From Sphagnum magellanicum (Eukaryota; Streptophyta; Sphagnopsida; Sphagnales; Sphagnaceae): DNA of 64,000 nt. The stretch lies in the NCBI GenBank assembly GCA_021904315.1, contig CM038922.1:558001-622000 (forward strand), given 5' to 3'. Under the pieces are notes generated by a model. That model was not told the DNA's origin. It was given only the letters and a program-made list of their open reading frames with translations, and did no database searches. The translations under genes and the position numbers were made by a program. Shown piece by piece: positions 12,483 to 23,738 of this stretch; position 1 is the stretch's first letter; every line of letters starts with the position of its first letter.

Positions 12483-13190
12483 ATGAAGGTTTTTCAAAAC
12501 ATTTGCATACATTTTAAAGCTTTGCCATCACTAAAGCTAGATGCACTTACCTCTCTATTATTGAAACCCCTTCTTTATGAACATGTGTGTGAATTTAACT
12601 ACTTGAAATACTTTGTTCCTATCCTTTTTGTTGGATTGTATTGTAATATAAAATGTCTTTCAACAAGGAAAGCTTTGGTTCTTTTCATTATTAGTCTTGG
12701 AATGAATTCAACAAAGGCATCATCTTCCCCCATAACAAGAATGAAGGTTACCGTAGTTGGCCATAGAAAATGATGGTGTTAAGGGTTTTTAATTGTGGGA
12801 AATTTGTTTTTATGAACTTGAAATGGTTGTTGCTGATGCAAGGAGCTTTAAGCAAATTGGAATATCAACATTGGCAAACATGTTACCATAGTTGTCAAGT
12901 GCCACATCGATGGCTAATGTTTTGGAGGAGTTGGGTTATAGTTGCACTTTTGATGTGGAACACTGCAAGGATATTTTCTCATTGTTCTCCTCCCTTACAA
13001 ATTTTGATATTATTCAAATTGTTGGAATAGTTGCTGACACATATAAAAGGTTTAAAAAATTTACAAGGCACTCATGACAAAATTTGCACAACATTATGTA
13101 ATGGGGAATAATTTTCTTATGTGTGGTTGATAACTTGGGATGTAGATGTTCTTCTTCAAGCCATCAACCAATTAATATTTGATTATGGTT
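12483..13190 (+). pseudogene. NOT1 (CCR4-NOT scaffold) pseudogene, N-terminal segment
   Basis: NOT1 is the scaffold of the CCR4-NOT deadenylase complex. Frame +12892 reads LEELGYSCTFDVEHCKDI, then SLFSSLTNFDII and VGIVADT, matching the plant NOT1 block with KELGYGCT, C-K-E and LSLFLPLTE. A little further, WDVDVLLQAINQL (about 13133-13180) matches the NOT1 block SWN(I/V)xVLVxAIKQL. Upstream, KPLLYEHVCEFNYLKYF (near 12565) fits the preceding TPLL...ANFLRN block. The pieces lie in different frames, with stops between them, and cover a small part of a protein of over 2000 residues, so this is a broken copy. It continues at 16590 beyond an inserted CACTA-like element. Confidence 0.7.
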
Positions 13191-13390
13191 AACAAAACAT
13201 TTTGCATTAATTTTTATCTTTAGAAGTGTATAAGGAAAAAATATGAAGGAAATAATGACCTTTTTTACTCTTGTGAATAAGTATTGTTACATGGCTTCTT
13301 CTTGTAGTACTGAATCATGCCCTACATTGTATTAGTTTTTTTTTTTCATGTATGAATACTATCATGATACAACTATTAACAAGCTCATAC

Positions 13391-16300
13391 CACTAGAAGA
13401 AAAACATGTATTTTCGACTACTATTCGTGACTAAATTTCAGTTACAAGAAACATTTAACAACTAAAATCCTTTTAGTTGCCTAAAACAAGTCCCATATGA
13501 TAAACTAATCACAAATGACAAAGGGTATTGTATGAAAAAAAAAATCAACAAATACATTTCATCCTTTGACTCCATTGTATACGTATTGTCACATGCAACT
13601 AAAATGCAATTATTTTGGTCACAATTAAAGACAAATCATGTGTTGCCACGTGTCTTAATATATGATTATTTATATTATTATTATTATTTTGAAATAATCT
13701 AAAACGTTCAATTCAAATACTTGGATGATCTTATATTATAACACATGGCCCAATGTAAATATGCCATGTGGCATTAATAATATATATTAATTTAATAAAA
13801 ATATTAGTATTAGGTTGGTAGGTACTTAAGTAGGTACATAAATAGGTGCCTACATCCTTACCTACCTACCTACTTAGGTAAAAAAATAAATAGGTAGGTT
13901 TTATCTTTCTAGGCTACATACTTACTCATACAGGTAGGTATTTAGGTAGGAATGTACATAAGCCAACCTAGATGGGTAGGTCAACTAGATACCTACCTAG
14001 CTAGATATGTAAGTAGGTTGGGGAACTAAATATTTTAGAATTGTGTTTTTTTGTTTTGGGTTGAGCCTTTTGATTAGCACATCCCATGTGCACAAATTTC
14101 TTAATGTGAAATTGGATGGACACACCCCCTTTCTTATATACTATTTAAAATAAAAATGAAAAACAAATAATATGGGATAAGTTTTGAAGTTGCAACTTCT
14201 TTACAAACCAAGTTGTAATTCCAAAACTTTCTCCATGCCTTATTTTCCTAGTTTTTAAATTTTTAAACAATTCAAGTACTAGATAATTAGATAATCATTT
14301 AATTAACAATGATGAAATTTACATATATTTAAATTACAAACTAAACAATACAAATATTCTGTAATCATTATCAATTACTTAAATAAGTAATAACTTCTTA
14401 ATATTTAACAAACTAGCTATCTAGTTACTCACAAGTTATTAATACATCACTCATAAATAATAAGATATTTAAAAATATTTTATTACTTTTTAGAATCTGA
14501 TCGAATTATATATAATATAATTAATGTGAAACTAATTTAATGACTATAATTTAAAATTAAATATATAATATATTTATTTTAAAATTATAAATAATGAATT
14601 AAACAATTGTTATTAGAAAGTAAATTCTTACACGAATTTTTTTTAATTATTATTCAAATAATTACATTACTTGTTGTATATTAACATTTATTGTTGTAAA
14701 AAATATTAAAAATCAATTAATTTTGTCTCTTTGTAATTATTAACTATAAATAAAATAATTTGTCAAACATAACATTAATTTTCATAATTACTTTAAGATT
14801 ATTATAAAATATTTATCATAGATGATTAATCACATTTTTTAATATAACATTATTATATAATAATTTGTGAAACTAAAATCAGTAAAATAATTATTTTAAC
14901 TACACTATAATTTTTCCAAATTTTTAATTCAGGTTTGAAGTTATAAATAAAAAAGTGTGAATAATTATGTTCAATTAGAAAATAATTATGCACATACTAA
15001 TTAATTCTTATTTGAAGTAATTACAATGATTTTAAAGTAATGTCAAATTAATTTAATTAATTAATTTCTTCCAATATAAGAATATAAATTATATAATATA
15101 CAAATCTATGTTATAATAATTATTATTTAGTGTTGCTTAGATTTAATAAACATAATCATTTATAATTATTTTAAAAAGTGATTTATTATAGATAACACTA
15201 GTAGAAAAAACTCTTGAAACTCTATCAATAATTTTTTGAATTAAAATATAAATTTAAGGTTCCAAAATAGTAATTTAAAATTCAAATATCAATTTTTAGA
15301 TCAAATAAGTTTTTTGAAGTTAAATAAAAAATTTCAGAATTGAAATGTTAATTTTCAGATTCAAATAATAATATTGATATTATAATTTCCATTTTAAGAC
15401 TCAATTAATAATTTTCTGAATTGAAATATTAATTTTGAGAATCCAAAATAATAATTTGGAATTCAAATTTCAACTTTCAAGTCAATTAATTTCTTAAATT
15501 TTAAATTTTAAACTTCAGAATTCAAATATCAAATTTCAAGTTCAAATAAAAATATTTAAAATCAAGTTGCCAATTTTCAAACTCAATAAAGTTTCTAAAA
15601 ATTGAAATAATAATTTTTAGATTCGAAAATAATAATTTAAAATTAAAATATCAGTTTTTAGATCAAATAAGGTTTTTGAATTTAAATGAAAATTTTCAGA
15701 ATGGAAATGTTAATTTTCATATTCAAATAACAATATTCAAAATTGAAATGTCCATTTTTTAACTCAATTACTAATTTTCAGACTTGAAGTATTATTTTGA
15801 GAGTCCAAAATAATAATTTGGAATTTAAATATCAGATTCAAATCAAATGATTATTTAAAATTTAAATGAAAATTTTTCAGAGCTGAAATATAAATTTTCA
15901 TATTCACATAAAAATATTCAAAATTAAAATGTCCATTTTTATGATCAATTAATAATTTTCTGAATTGAAATACTAAGTTTTGGATTTGAAAATATTAGTT
16001 TAGAATTCAAAATCAATTTTTAGATCAAATAAATCTTTTTGAATTGAAATTGAAAATATCACATTCAAATCAAAGTTTTCAAATTCAAATAATGTTTTAA
16101 ACAACTGAAATAATAATTTTCAGATTTGAATAAAAAAATTCAAAGTTCAAATATTAATTTTGAGATTCATTATATGAACAATATATATATATATATATAT
16201 ATAATTTTCGTATATACATTAAAATACACCCTTATGTCATTGTAGAATACCTTTAGGATGTAACTAATTTGGTGATTATTACGGCTAATGGGACATATCA

Positions 16301-16490
16301 ACCTATTAATGGATGAAAATAAATGTAAATTTGATGTAATCAATAGGATGAAATTTTCTAATAATTGCATCATAGTTGTGAAAATAACCAAAATAGTTGA
16401 AAGTTGATCTTATAGTTGTAAATATTCCCAAATCTAGTGGCAAATGACTACAAGTCGCATGTAGTTGTAAATGGAATGGTTACATTTTGG
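13391..16490. mobile_element. CACTA-like DNA transposon, non-autonomous, copy A
   Basis: The left end begins CACTAGAAGAAAAAC, typical of plant CACTA (En/Spm) termini, followed by subterminal motifs such as cgactactattcgtgac. The right part has repeated subterminal motifs (tagttgtaaat, acaagtcgcatgtagttg) near 16390-16470. The exact right end was not found; about 16490 is estimated by aligning with copy B (36281-38126). The inside is AT-rich, with TAGG-rich repeats at 13810-14030 and no transposase. A second CACTA-like terminus (CACTAGTAGAAAAAA) at 15196 suggests nesting. The element lies between two segments of the NOT1 pseudogene. Confidence 0.6.
15205..16175. repeat. AT-rich degenerate tandem repeat inside CACTA-like copy A
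   Basis: About 1 kb of diverged units of roughly 30-40 bp, built on blocks like aattcaaatatcaattttt and agatcaaataa. A similar array, mostly in the reverse complement sense, occurs at about 37190-37460 in copy B. It ends in a (TA)n run at about 16185-16202. Confidence 0.65.
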
Positions 16491-16589
16491 CTGATTTTTA
16501 TTATTATATACTAGAAGTTATTATGTTTTATACTTGTTTTTATATCAATGAAACAACTATATTTTTTCTTCTGACTACATCACACATGT

Positions 16590-16740
16590 TTGTAGGTTCT
16601 AATTTTCAATTGGAGGTTAATCATGTGGAGAATCTTGACCATGAAGGTTTTTATCTACTAGATCAAATAACATTTTCATTATTGTTGACAATTTATAACA
16701 AGTCTTATTACGTGTGTCAATCATGTCTTAATTCTATCTA
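16590..16740 (+). pseudogene. NOT1 pseudogene, second segment
   Basis: The plus frame reads VENLDHEGFYLLDQITFSLL, matching the highly conserved plant NOT1 block ENLDHEGFYIP followed by EAFSFFM. A splice-acceptor-like tttgtag precedes it. In NOT1 this block directly follows the SWNxxVLVxAIKQL block found near 13150, so order and strand are kept and the gap is explained by the CACTA-like insertion. The later conserved blocks do not follow directly. Confidence 0.7.
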
Positions 16741-17740
16741 CATTCCATGTGTTTATTGTTATGTTCATTTGTTTGTATTGTTCAACTTGTACTACTATAA
16801 TTTGTCAAAAAATGGTAGTTAATAGTTGTTTTAATTGAAGATAGTGAATAGTCGTGGTAGCTTGTCATTGTTATTCATGAATTGAAAGTGACAAAATAAT
16901 TTAGGGAATACCACCTTGGATTTATACTAAGGTTTGAACATTCAGCCAATGCAGAGCCAAGTTCCATGGGCATAAGAACTAGTCATGTGCATTGAATGAA
17001 TTAACATCCAAAATCAACATCTCAACTTGGATCTCCAACTTTTGCATCTCTTCCCATAGTGGAGTCACATGTGCCCCTAATTGATTTAGAGGAATCCTTG
17101 CTACATCACCATGGACTTGTTTCAAATCATGAATTTTGATGACTTTATGCAATTGAAGCACTAACTTGCTATCAACACTAGTTCTTTTGGGTAGTCATGG
17201 CAATTCATCAATGTTGTTTGTGATGGAGGTGATGGTTTAACACTTCATGAACATCTTTCATAATGTTATGACTAAAATTTTGTTGTAGTACCTTTGAAAT
17301 GTTGTTGTGGAGATTTATTTACTTCAATTTCATGTACTTGTATGTAAAGTTATTTTTTCATGTGTTTGTGTAGTGGTTTTTATCATTGTTTTTGAACATG
17401 ATGAATTTTCATAGACTTGGACTACCTCTAGTTATGTGGTTTAGTCATTGTAAAAAGGGAGATTGAACTGAACTTTGTAGTTATGGACATGGTGGATTAA
17501 TTATGTCTTTAGTACTTGATAAGTGGGAAAGTAAATCTTAAAACTTTTTAAATTTTGTTTGATTTTATTTTGGATTTAACCAAATTAGGTTTTAACTTTT
17601 TAAATTGGTTGATCCCATTTGGCAAATATTGTGTTTAATGTTTATAATGCATTTAGTTATATAGTTGACACATTTGAAAGGAAAGCCAAACAATATGGAA
17701 CAAAAAATCTAATTGCAAATCACAAATATAAGTTTTTTTA
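16741..17740. other. No gene seen
   Basis: AT-rich sequence between the second NOT1 segment and the tandem array. A 60-codon minus-strand frame at 16979-17161 has no family resemblance. It may be eroded NOT1 intron sequence. Confidence 0.45.
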
Positions 17741-19090
17741 CCTACCCACATAATAAACAACCAAATTGGCAAAAGTAGCCACTGCTACATTTATTGATGT
17801 AATGTTATTACTTTATTTGTAAGTTATAATATCGGATATTGATGTTGTTATTGTTGTTATTATGTTGTTTTAACCTATTTGTAAATTTTATTCATAATGT
17901 TGCACCTCAAGAATAAGTGGCAAATTTGTGGCACATCAAAGAATCAAAATCAAATGTTGGCATTTGGTCATTTACAAGGTATGCAACTTCAAAAAATTGG
18001 GATGAATTTCAGTATGTCCTTATACCATGCACCAACCTAATTTATGTGTTGCAATGTCTTGTTGAAGCATCTGAAAATGAATTTAAATAAAATTTTCACT
18101 AGTTAAAGCACTTCTTCTTTGCCCTAAACAACCAAATCAGCAAAGGTAACCTTTGTTACACTTGTTAATGGAATGTTGCTACTTTATTTTGTAACCTAAA
18201 GCATTGGATATTGATGTTTTTATTCATGTTATAAGATTGTTTTCACCTATTTGTAGATTTTATTCATAATGTTTCACTTCAATAAGAAGTGGTAGATCTA
18301 TGGCACATTAAGGAATCAAAAACAAATATTGGCATTTGATCATTTACAAGGTATGTAACTTAAAACAATTGCGATGAATTTCAATATGTTCTTATGCCAT
18401 GCATAAACACAATGTATATGTTGCACAATGTGTTATTGAAACATTTTAAAATGAACATAAATCAAGTGTTCATTAGTCAAAGCACTTCTTCTTTGCCCTA
18501 AATAACCAAATTAACAAAGGTAACCATTGATACACTTGCTGATATAATGTTATTACTTTATTTTGTAAGTAAAAATATCGAATATTAATGTTATTATTGT
18601 TGTTATTACATCGTTCTGACCTATTTGTAGATTCTTTTCATAATGTTGCACCTCAAGAGGGAGTGGTAAATATGTGGCACATCAAGAAATCAAAAGCAAA
18701 TGTTGGCATTTGGTCATTTACAAGGTATGTAACTTTAAAAGATTGGGGTGAATTTTAGTATGTTTTTATTCCATGCACCAACCTAGTTTGCATGTGTTGC
18801 AATGTGTTGTTTCATAAACATATGAAAATGAACTTTAATCAAATGTTCACTAATTAAACCACCTCTTCTTTGCCCTAAACAACCAAACTAGAAAATGCAA
18901 CCATTGTTATGCTTGTTTTTTTAAAGTAGAGTATTGGAGATTGATGTTGTTATTTTATTTATTTTTGACCTATTGTTTGATTATATATAGAATGTTGCAC
19001 CTCAAGAAAAAGTGGCACATTTGTGGCACACAAAGGAATAAGAGGCAAATGTTGCCAACGTCATGTACAAGGTACGAAACTTTAAAAAAT
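17741..19090 (+). repeat. Tandem array of about 350-370 bp units, each with an exon-like NOT1 remnant
   Basis: Four units with anchors (aatgtt) at 17896, 18268, 18642 and 18991, so spacings of 372, 374 and 349 bp. Each has an exon-like core bounded by ttgtag on the left and tttacaag then gtatg on the right. The core of unit 3 reads HNVAPQEGVVNMWHIKKSK. Spacing and residues resemble plant NOT1 KNAxxxxMILHLWHVNPN, in which N is also 13 residues before the V/I after WH. It lies in the right order after the other NOT1 segments. The array is certain; the NOT1 identity of the core is tentative. Confidence 0.6.
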
Positions 19091-20866
19091 TAGGATTTTA
19101 ACTACAATGCATCCCTACCCTACTAATGGAAGTGATCCCAATCACTAACCATTCCATTCAAATTTTGAATGGAATGCACTTATCCCATTATAGTGGTTTG
19201 GTAGTGGTTTTGGATGTTTTTAATGATTGGGGTCTTATGGCAAGGGACATGTTATTGCAAAACCACCATGCATGCCCAAACCATTAATTATGGGGAACTA
19301 TTTTCTAGAATTTAAATGAATGGAATGGTCAATTTGGCATTTCCATTCCCCCTTTATTGATATTTTTGTTTGATGTTTAGCACATTATTACTTTCACACT
19401 TTAATTCCATAGATTGATTTACATTCTCATTTATCATGGTAGGGTGTAGTAAGGGCCATGTTCAATACTAAGTGGTGGGATTAATGATTATTATATCCTA
19501 AACATGACATTATTAGTGACTTTGGAAGTCACTCCTATAGAACTATTCCATGCATTAACCAAACTATATTTTGAGCACCAAAACATCCACATGTTAAGGT
19601 TGAAATTACATGTTCAAAAACTTGCCCACCTATAAGTTTATATAAAATCCACCCTAATGTAGGCACTCACATCAATTGAAAATATAATTAGAAGAAATAT
19701 TCTTGAGTATGTAATTCATACTAGACCTACAAACATATCAATTTTCCTATAGCAAACACTTGAAGGTTATTTGTTATTTTCAATGACACTTAAAAAATCT
19801 TTTAGAACCACCCCCAATCCTCAAAAGAACGTTGGTCAACAACTAAACGATTTGTGATACTAGATCCTTGAGCATCACCATTTGTTTGATTGGGTTCATT
19901 AAAAAGTTTACCAAAAAAATTGTACAACAAAATTTTTTATTTTTTCTAAATTGTCTAATCACCCTAACATACAATTATAATGTAAGAAACATCACACATG
20001 TAGGAAAAGAAGTTCATAAATTCATAGACTTTGAACTATCAACTATCCACCTAGAACACCTACAATAATAATTACTTGCAACCTGCCACATTCCCTTTAA
20101 CCCCAATCCCAATTCAATTTTATACATAAATATGATATGATAATCAAAAGGCATGTTCTTAGTTTACATTGAAACTTAGAGGGGAATTGAACCCCATTGA
20201 ACACAACCCCAAATGTTGTTGTCAACTACTTGTCTAACAACATACTAGATTTTTAAAATACATATGGATTTGTAACATAGATTTTAAAATGTCAACTTGA
20301 TCAAATATTTTAAAAGATCCATCGTTATAGTCATCCACTTCCAAAGAAGTAATAACCTAATTAATGTTTTGTAGGACATTTTCTGATAGTTCATACATCG
20401 CATCATTTCCATTCATGTGGTGGTTCTTTGGTGGCATCATAAACTTTACTACCCTAACCAAATGTGAATACACGTAGATGACATGTGAATCTTTTAACAT
20501 GACACAAGAAGAATCACTACTTCCCCATTTTTGATAGTATAATCATGCTACAACATCATCACCTTCATCAAAAGAAGTCCCCTAATTATTAGAGAAAGAT
20601 TTTTGTACCTTATGAAGTGCTTTGGTGCAAAAATTAGATAGAAAGACACACCTTCTAAATTGCCATCTTTAGCATTAATTGTTAGGTTGTCACCAACCTC
20701 CAGAACACTAACTAATTCATCACCTACATAATGTGCAAGAACCCAAATTCAATTCAAATTAGGATCAATGAAAATACACAAATGGATCCAAGATGCAAAT
20801 AGGACGACTTGATTTTGAAGACCCACCTTCTACTCCAAACTACCAATTTCCATTCCCAACCTTCAA
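19091..20866. other. AT-rich intergenic DNA with a short palindrome
   Basis: No gene was recognised. A 27-bp near-perfect palindrome lies at 19150-19176 (arms cattccattcaaa / tttgaatggaatg) in a region with several further cattcc/ggaatg repeats, possibly a MITE remnant. The last part, next to the minus-strand transposase-like relic, may contain eroded sequence of that element. Confidence 0.4.
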
Positions 20867-23738
20867 TCATGGTATCTTGAAAGATTGAGTATCTTGAGGT
20901 TGTAGAACCTTTGGCACCCAATGGCCAGTCCATGGGATATTAATGTACAAATTCCATTGACTATCCAAACAAAATTCATAGAAGCATGCTAGATCTTTAA
21001 CAAAAATTTGAGTGAAGTTGTTCCTTTTCATATAATAGATTGAATAAATTTTCATCGTCCCTTTGATAGGATCACAAATAATCAAAGGAGTTCTTCTATC
21101 AACATCTTCTGCTTTCACATGCGAAAATCTTCTTTATAGTGGCCTTCATGAACCATAATAAGATGATTTTGGTTTGCTTGATAATCGCTCACATAGAAAA
21201 GGCAACCACCTTGGCATTGTGTAACTTCACCCCATGAAAATTGAATTTCTCTTTTCGAAGAAATCTTTTAACCACAACCCTTGCCCCATCATGGGGTCCC
21301 TTCCCATGACCACTACTAAAGAAGCTCCACAATATTTGGTAGCCTCTAGTCATACTAGGATACCTTGACACAAAAAACCATGGCTTGTTACACTTAAATT
21401 GTGATGCACAACCATCACTCCACACCCAATGCCATTGTGGTGCATATTCATGATCCACCATGTATTACCAATGCAATTTGAAATAATGCTAAACAAATTC
21501 AAAAGTCATTTTTTTAGCATTAGAAACATAAAAATGGTATTTTGTAAGAATGAGATTCTTCATCATAAGGATCTAGTGTAACGTTGTGGCGAAAACATAT
21601 ATGAATCAAATTGATATCTAATTTGTATGCCAATGCATACTTTGAACCTCATTTTGCACTTCAAATGAATAATTCTCTATGAAATTGTGTTTGTTGGAAA
21701 AAACTTGATGCAATTTTTGAAATGTTTGTTTTCCCACCTCATTACAAAGTTATGTCTCACAAAATGTTGCAACTTCGGCTTCATATAATCAATGAACTCA
21801 TCTACTGACCTTGTTTTGTAAACTAATATTAGTTTTTTCAATGCCATGCTAACCTTTGACATGGTTGTTTCGAGAGGAGAACGTATCCATTGTACCATAA
21901 CAAAGTCAAATCCGATAGCTTCATTTGGACATAATGGTAAAATTGCCACCCCACATCTTGAATAGTTCCCAAATAAACATATACATTTGTGCAATTCATC
22001 AAACTCATTTTTTGGCCAAACTTTAGTTTCCCACATTTAAGTTATGCCCTTGTACACTTTGCCAAAGGCTTGGTGTGGCTAACCATCAAAACCACAAACA
22101 TCACCACAAGCATCGTCACAAACTTGGTTCTCATGGACAACACTTGATGTCTTCATTAGATTGAATGCCAATTGTAATTTGTTCATCTCAGTGTGGTATA
22201 TACAACAATGGGCGTTCTCATTTTTCAATGCTTTCACAAAAAATGGCTTCAACGATTCAAAAACCCTTTGCCCAACAATTGTTTTAGAATGGGCATCTTG
22301 GAATTTATTTTTAGAACTCAATTTGCACATGACAAGACATTTGTAAATGTTTATTACAAGAAGAATGACTTTTAGATTTGTTTAGTAAATCATGTATCAT
22401 ACACGTAACAACACAAAGGTCTTATCCAGTAAGTCTTGAATTTTAAAAACTTCTTCCTAATATATACACTGGACTATGAGTGGAGGCTTCAAAATCCTTG
22501 AATCACGTTAACAAAAAGGTGATGTGAAAAAATTCCATAATTTTTTTAAATAATCCTTTGACCTACATAAAAATTCAAGTTAAAAACCAATGAGTACATA
22601 AGATTCCATCCTAATTTGTAGCACTAAAAGAACATGTTTCAGAATCCATATGAATCACTGTTGTTTACAAGTGATGTATCAAACTCCATCAAAATTTGTA
22701 TCGGTCCATTAACCTACATGAAAAGTTCAAGTTAGATTATAGTGAGTACATAAACTTCCCTATGATTTTGTGGCAATCCAAGTGCAAGTCTCAAAATCCT
22801 TATGAGTCACCGCATATTAATAATGATGTTATATATATATATATATATAATTCTACAACATTCCATTAATCTACATTAACAAGGCCACATTAGTTCCCCA
22901 TGTACATAAACATCCCTCAGAATCTATAATGATCCTTGTAAGTCAATAAGTCCATACTTAGTCATAATGATTCACAATTCATGTCAAGTAAATATGTAGT
23001 ATTCCACAATGATGCATTAACAATAACAAAAAAGATTTTGGATTGTTCAAGTATCAATAATTTCCATTTATACTAGATTCTCCATCATAGTTTGCAAGCC
23101 ACAAAATATGTTTAAAAATGTGTAAAATATGTAATAAAGCTCCATACCTAGGTTTCCATTAAGAAGTGAGTAGGCTTTTCATAAAATATTCCAACCTCTA
23201 ATTTCTTGCAAATGACATCACTTTTGTTTGGACTTACTTGAAATTTTGCTGCCCGCCAATCCACAATAGCATTTCTAGTAGATAGTAGAATGCCATCACT
23301 TCTCTTCTTTTTCAATGTGAGTGTCCACGAAGGCACCCCACTATCACACATCAAAGCTCGGCAGACTATGTTTGCACATATATTCCGATGGTGCACACCA
23401 AGAATTTGCACAATGCCCCTTGCAGATGATGGCCCTGCACTTATTAATGTTGTAAGGATGCAATGTTTAACAACCAATTTAGCATTAGAATTTGCTTGCT
23501 TTGTTTCCACCAATGAAATGTGAATCCCAACTATTAATTCTTGCGTTGTTATAACAACTTTTGGAGGCAAAAAGGAATTTGGCATATTAGTAGCCACTGT
23601 GGTGCTTGACAAAACTCTTTCTATGATTAACTTCCTACTTTTTAGTCTAGGGCAAGTTTGCAACTCCTTGTCAATGATGTCTATTATTTTAGAAGCAATT
23701 CTTCTTTGGTATGGCTCTCCTAAGATCTCCTCTCCCAT
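20867..23738 (-). mobile_element. Broken transposase-like gene, family unassigned
   Basis: Minus-strand open segments lie in order at 23738-23148, 22330-22079, 22036-21677, 21461-21189 and 21118-20867. The most telling has WSDGCASQFKCNKPWFFV followed by WSFFSSGHGKGPHDGA and VVVKRFLRK. This SDGxxSQFK...HGKGxxDG block is familiar to me from uncharacterised, probably transposon-derived proteins of eukaryotes, with acidic and histidine residues suggestive of a nuclease fold. The first segment (196 codons) has a helical, basic character. The gene is broken in several places and is treated as a fossil; the superfamily is not resolved, and a domesticated host gene relic is an alternative. Confidence 0.5.
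22470..22945. repeat. Tandem repeat, three to four units of about 150 bp
   Basis: Blocks like caaaatccttgaatcac, gaatccatatgaatcac and aaaatccttatgagtcac recur near 22491, 22640 and 22793, each with a block like acctacat..aagttcaagtta and gagtacataa. A weaker fourth unit follows at about 22915, after a (TA)n run. The array lies in the gap between the first two segments of the transposase-like relic. Confidence 0.6.

Noticed and set aside
16185-16202. (TA)n run as a TATA promoter
   Set aside because: It is a simple microsatellite in an AT-rich array with no gene downstream.
16487-16822. 111-codon plus-strand frame as a gene
   Set aside because: Only its middle has meaning, as a NOT1 remnant; the ends are Tyr/Phe-rich read-through of AT-rich DNA.
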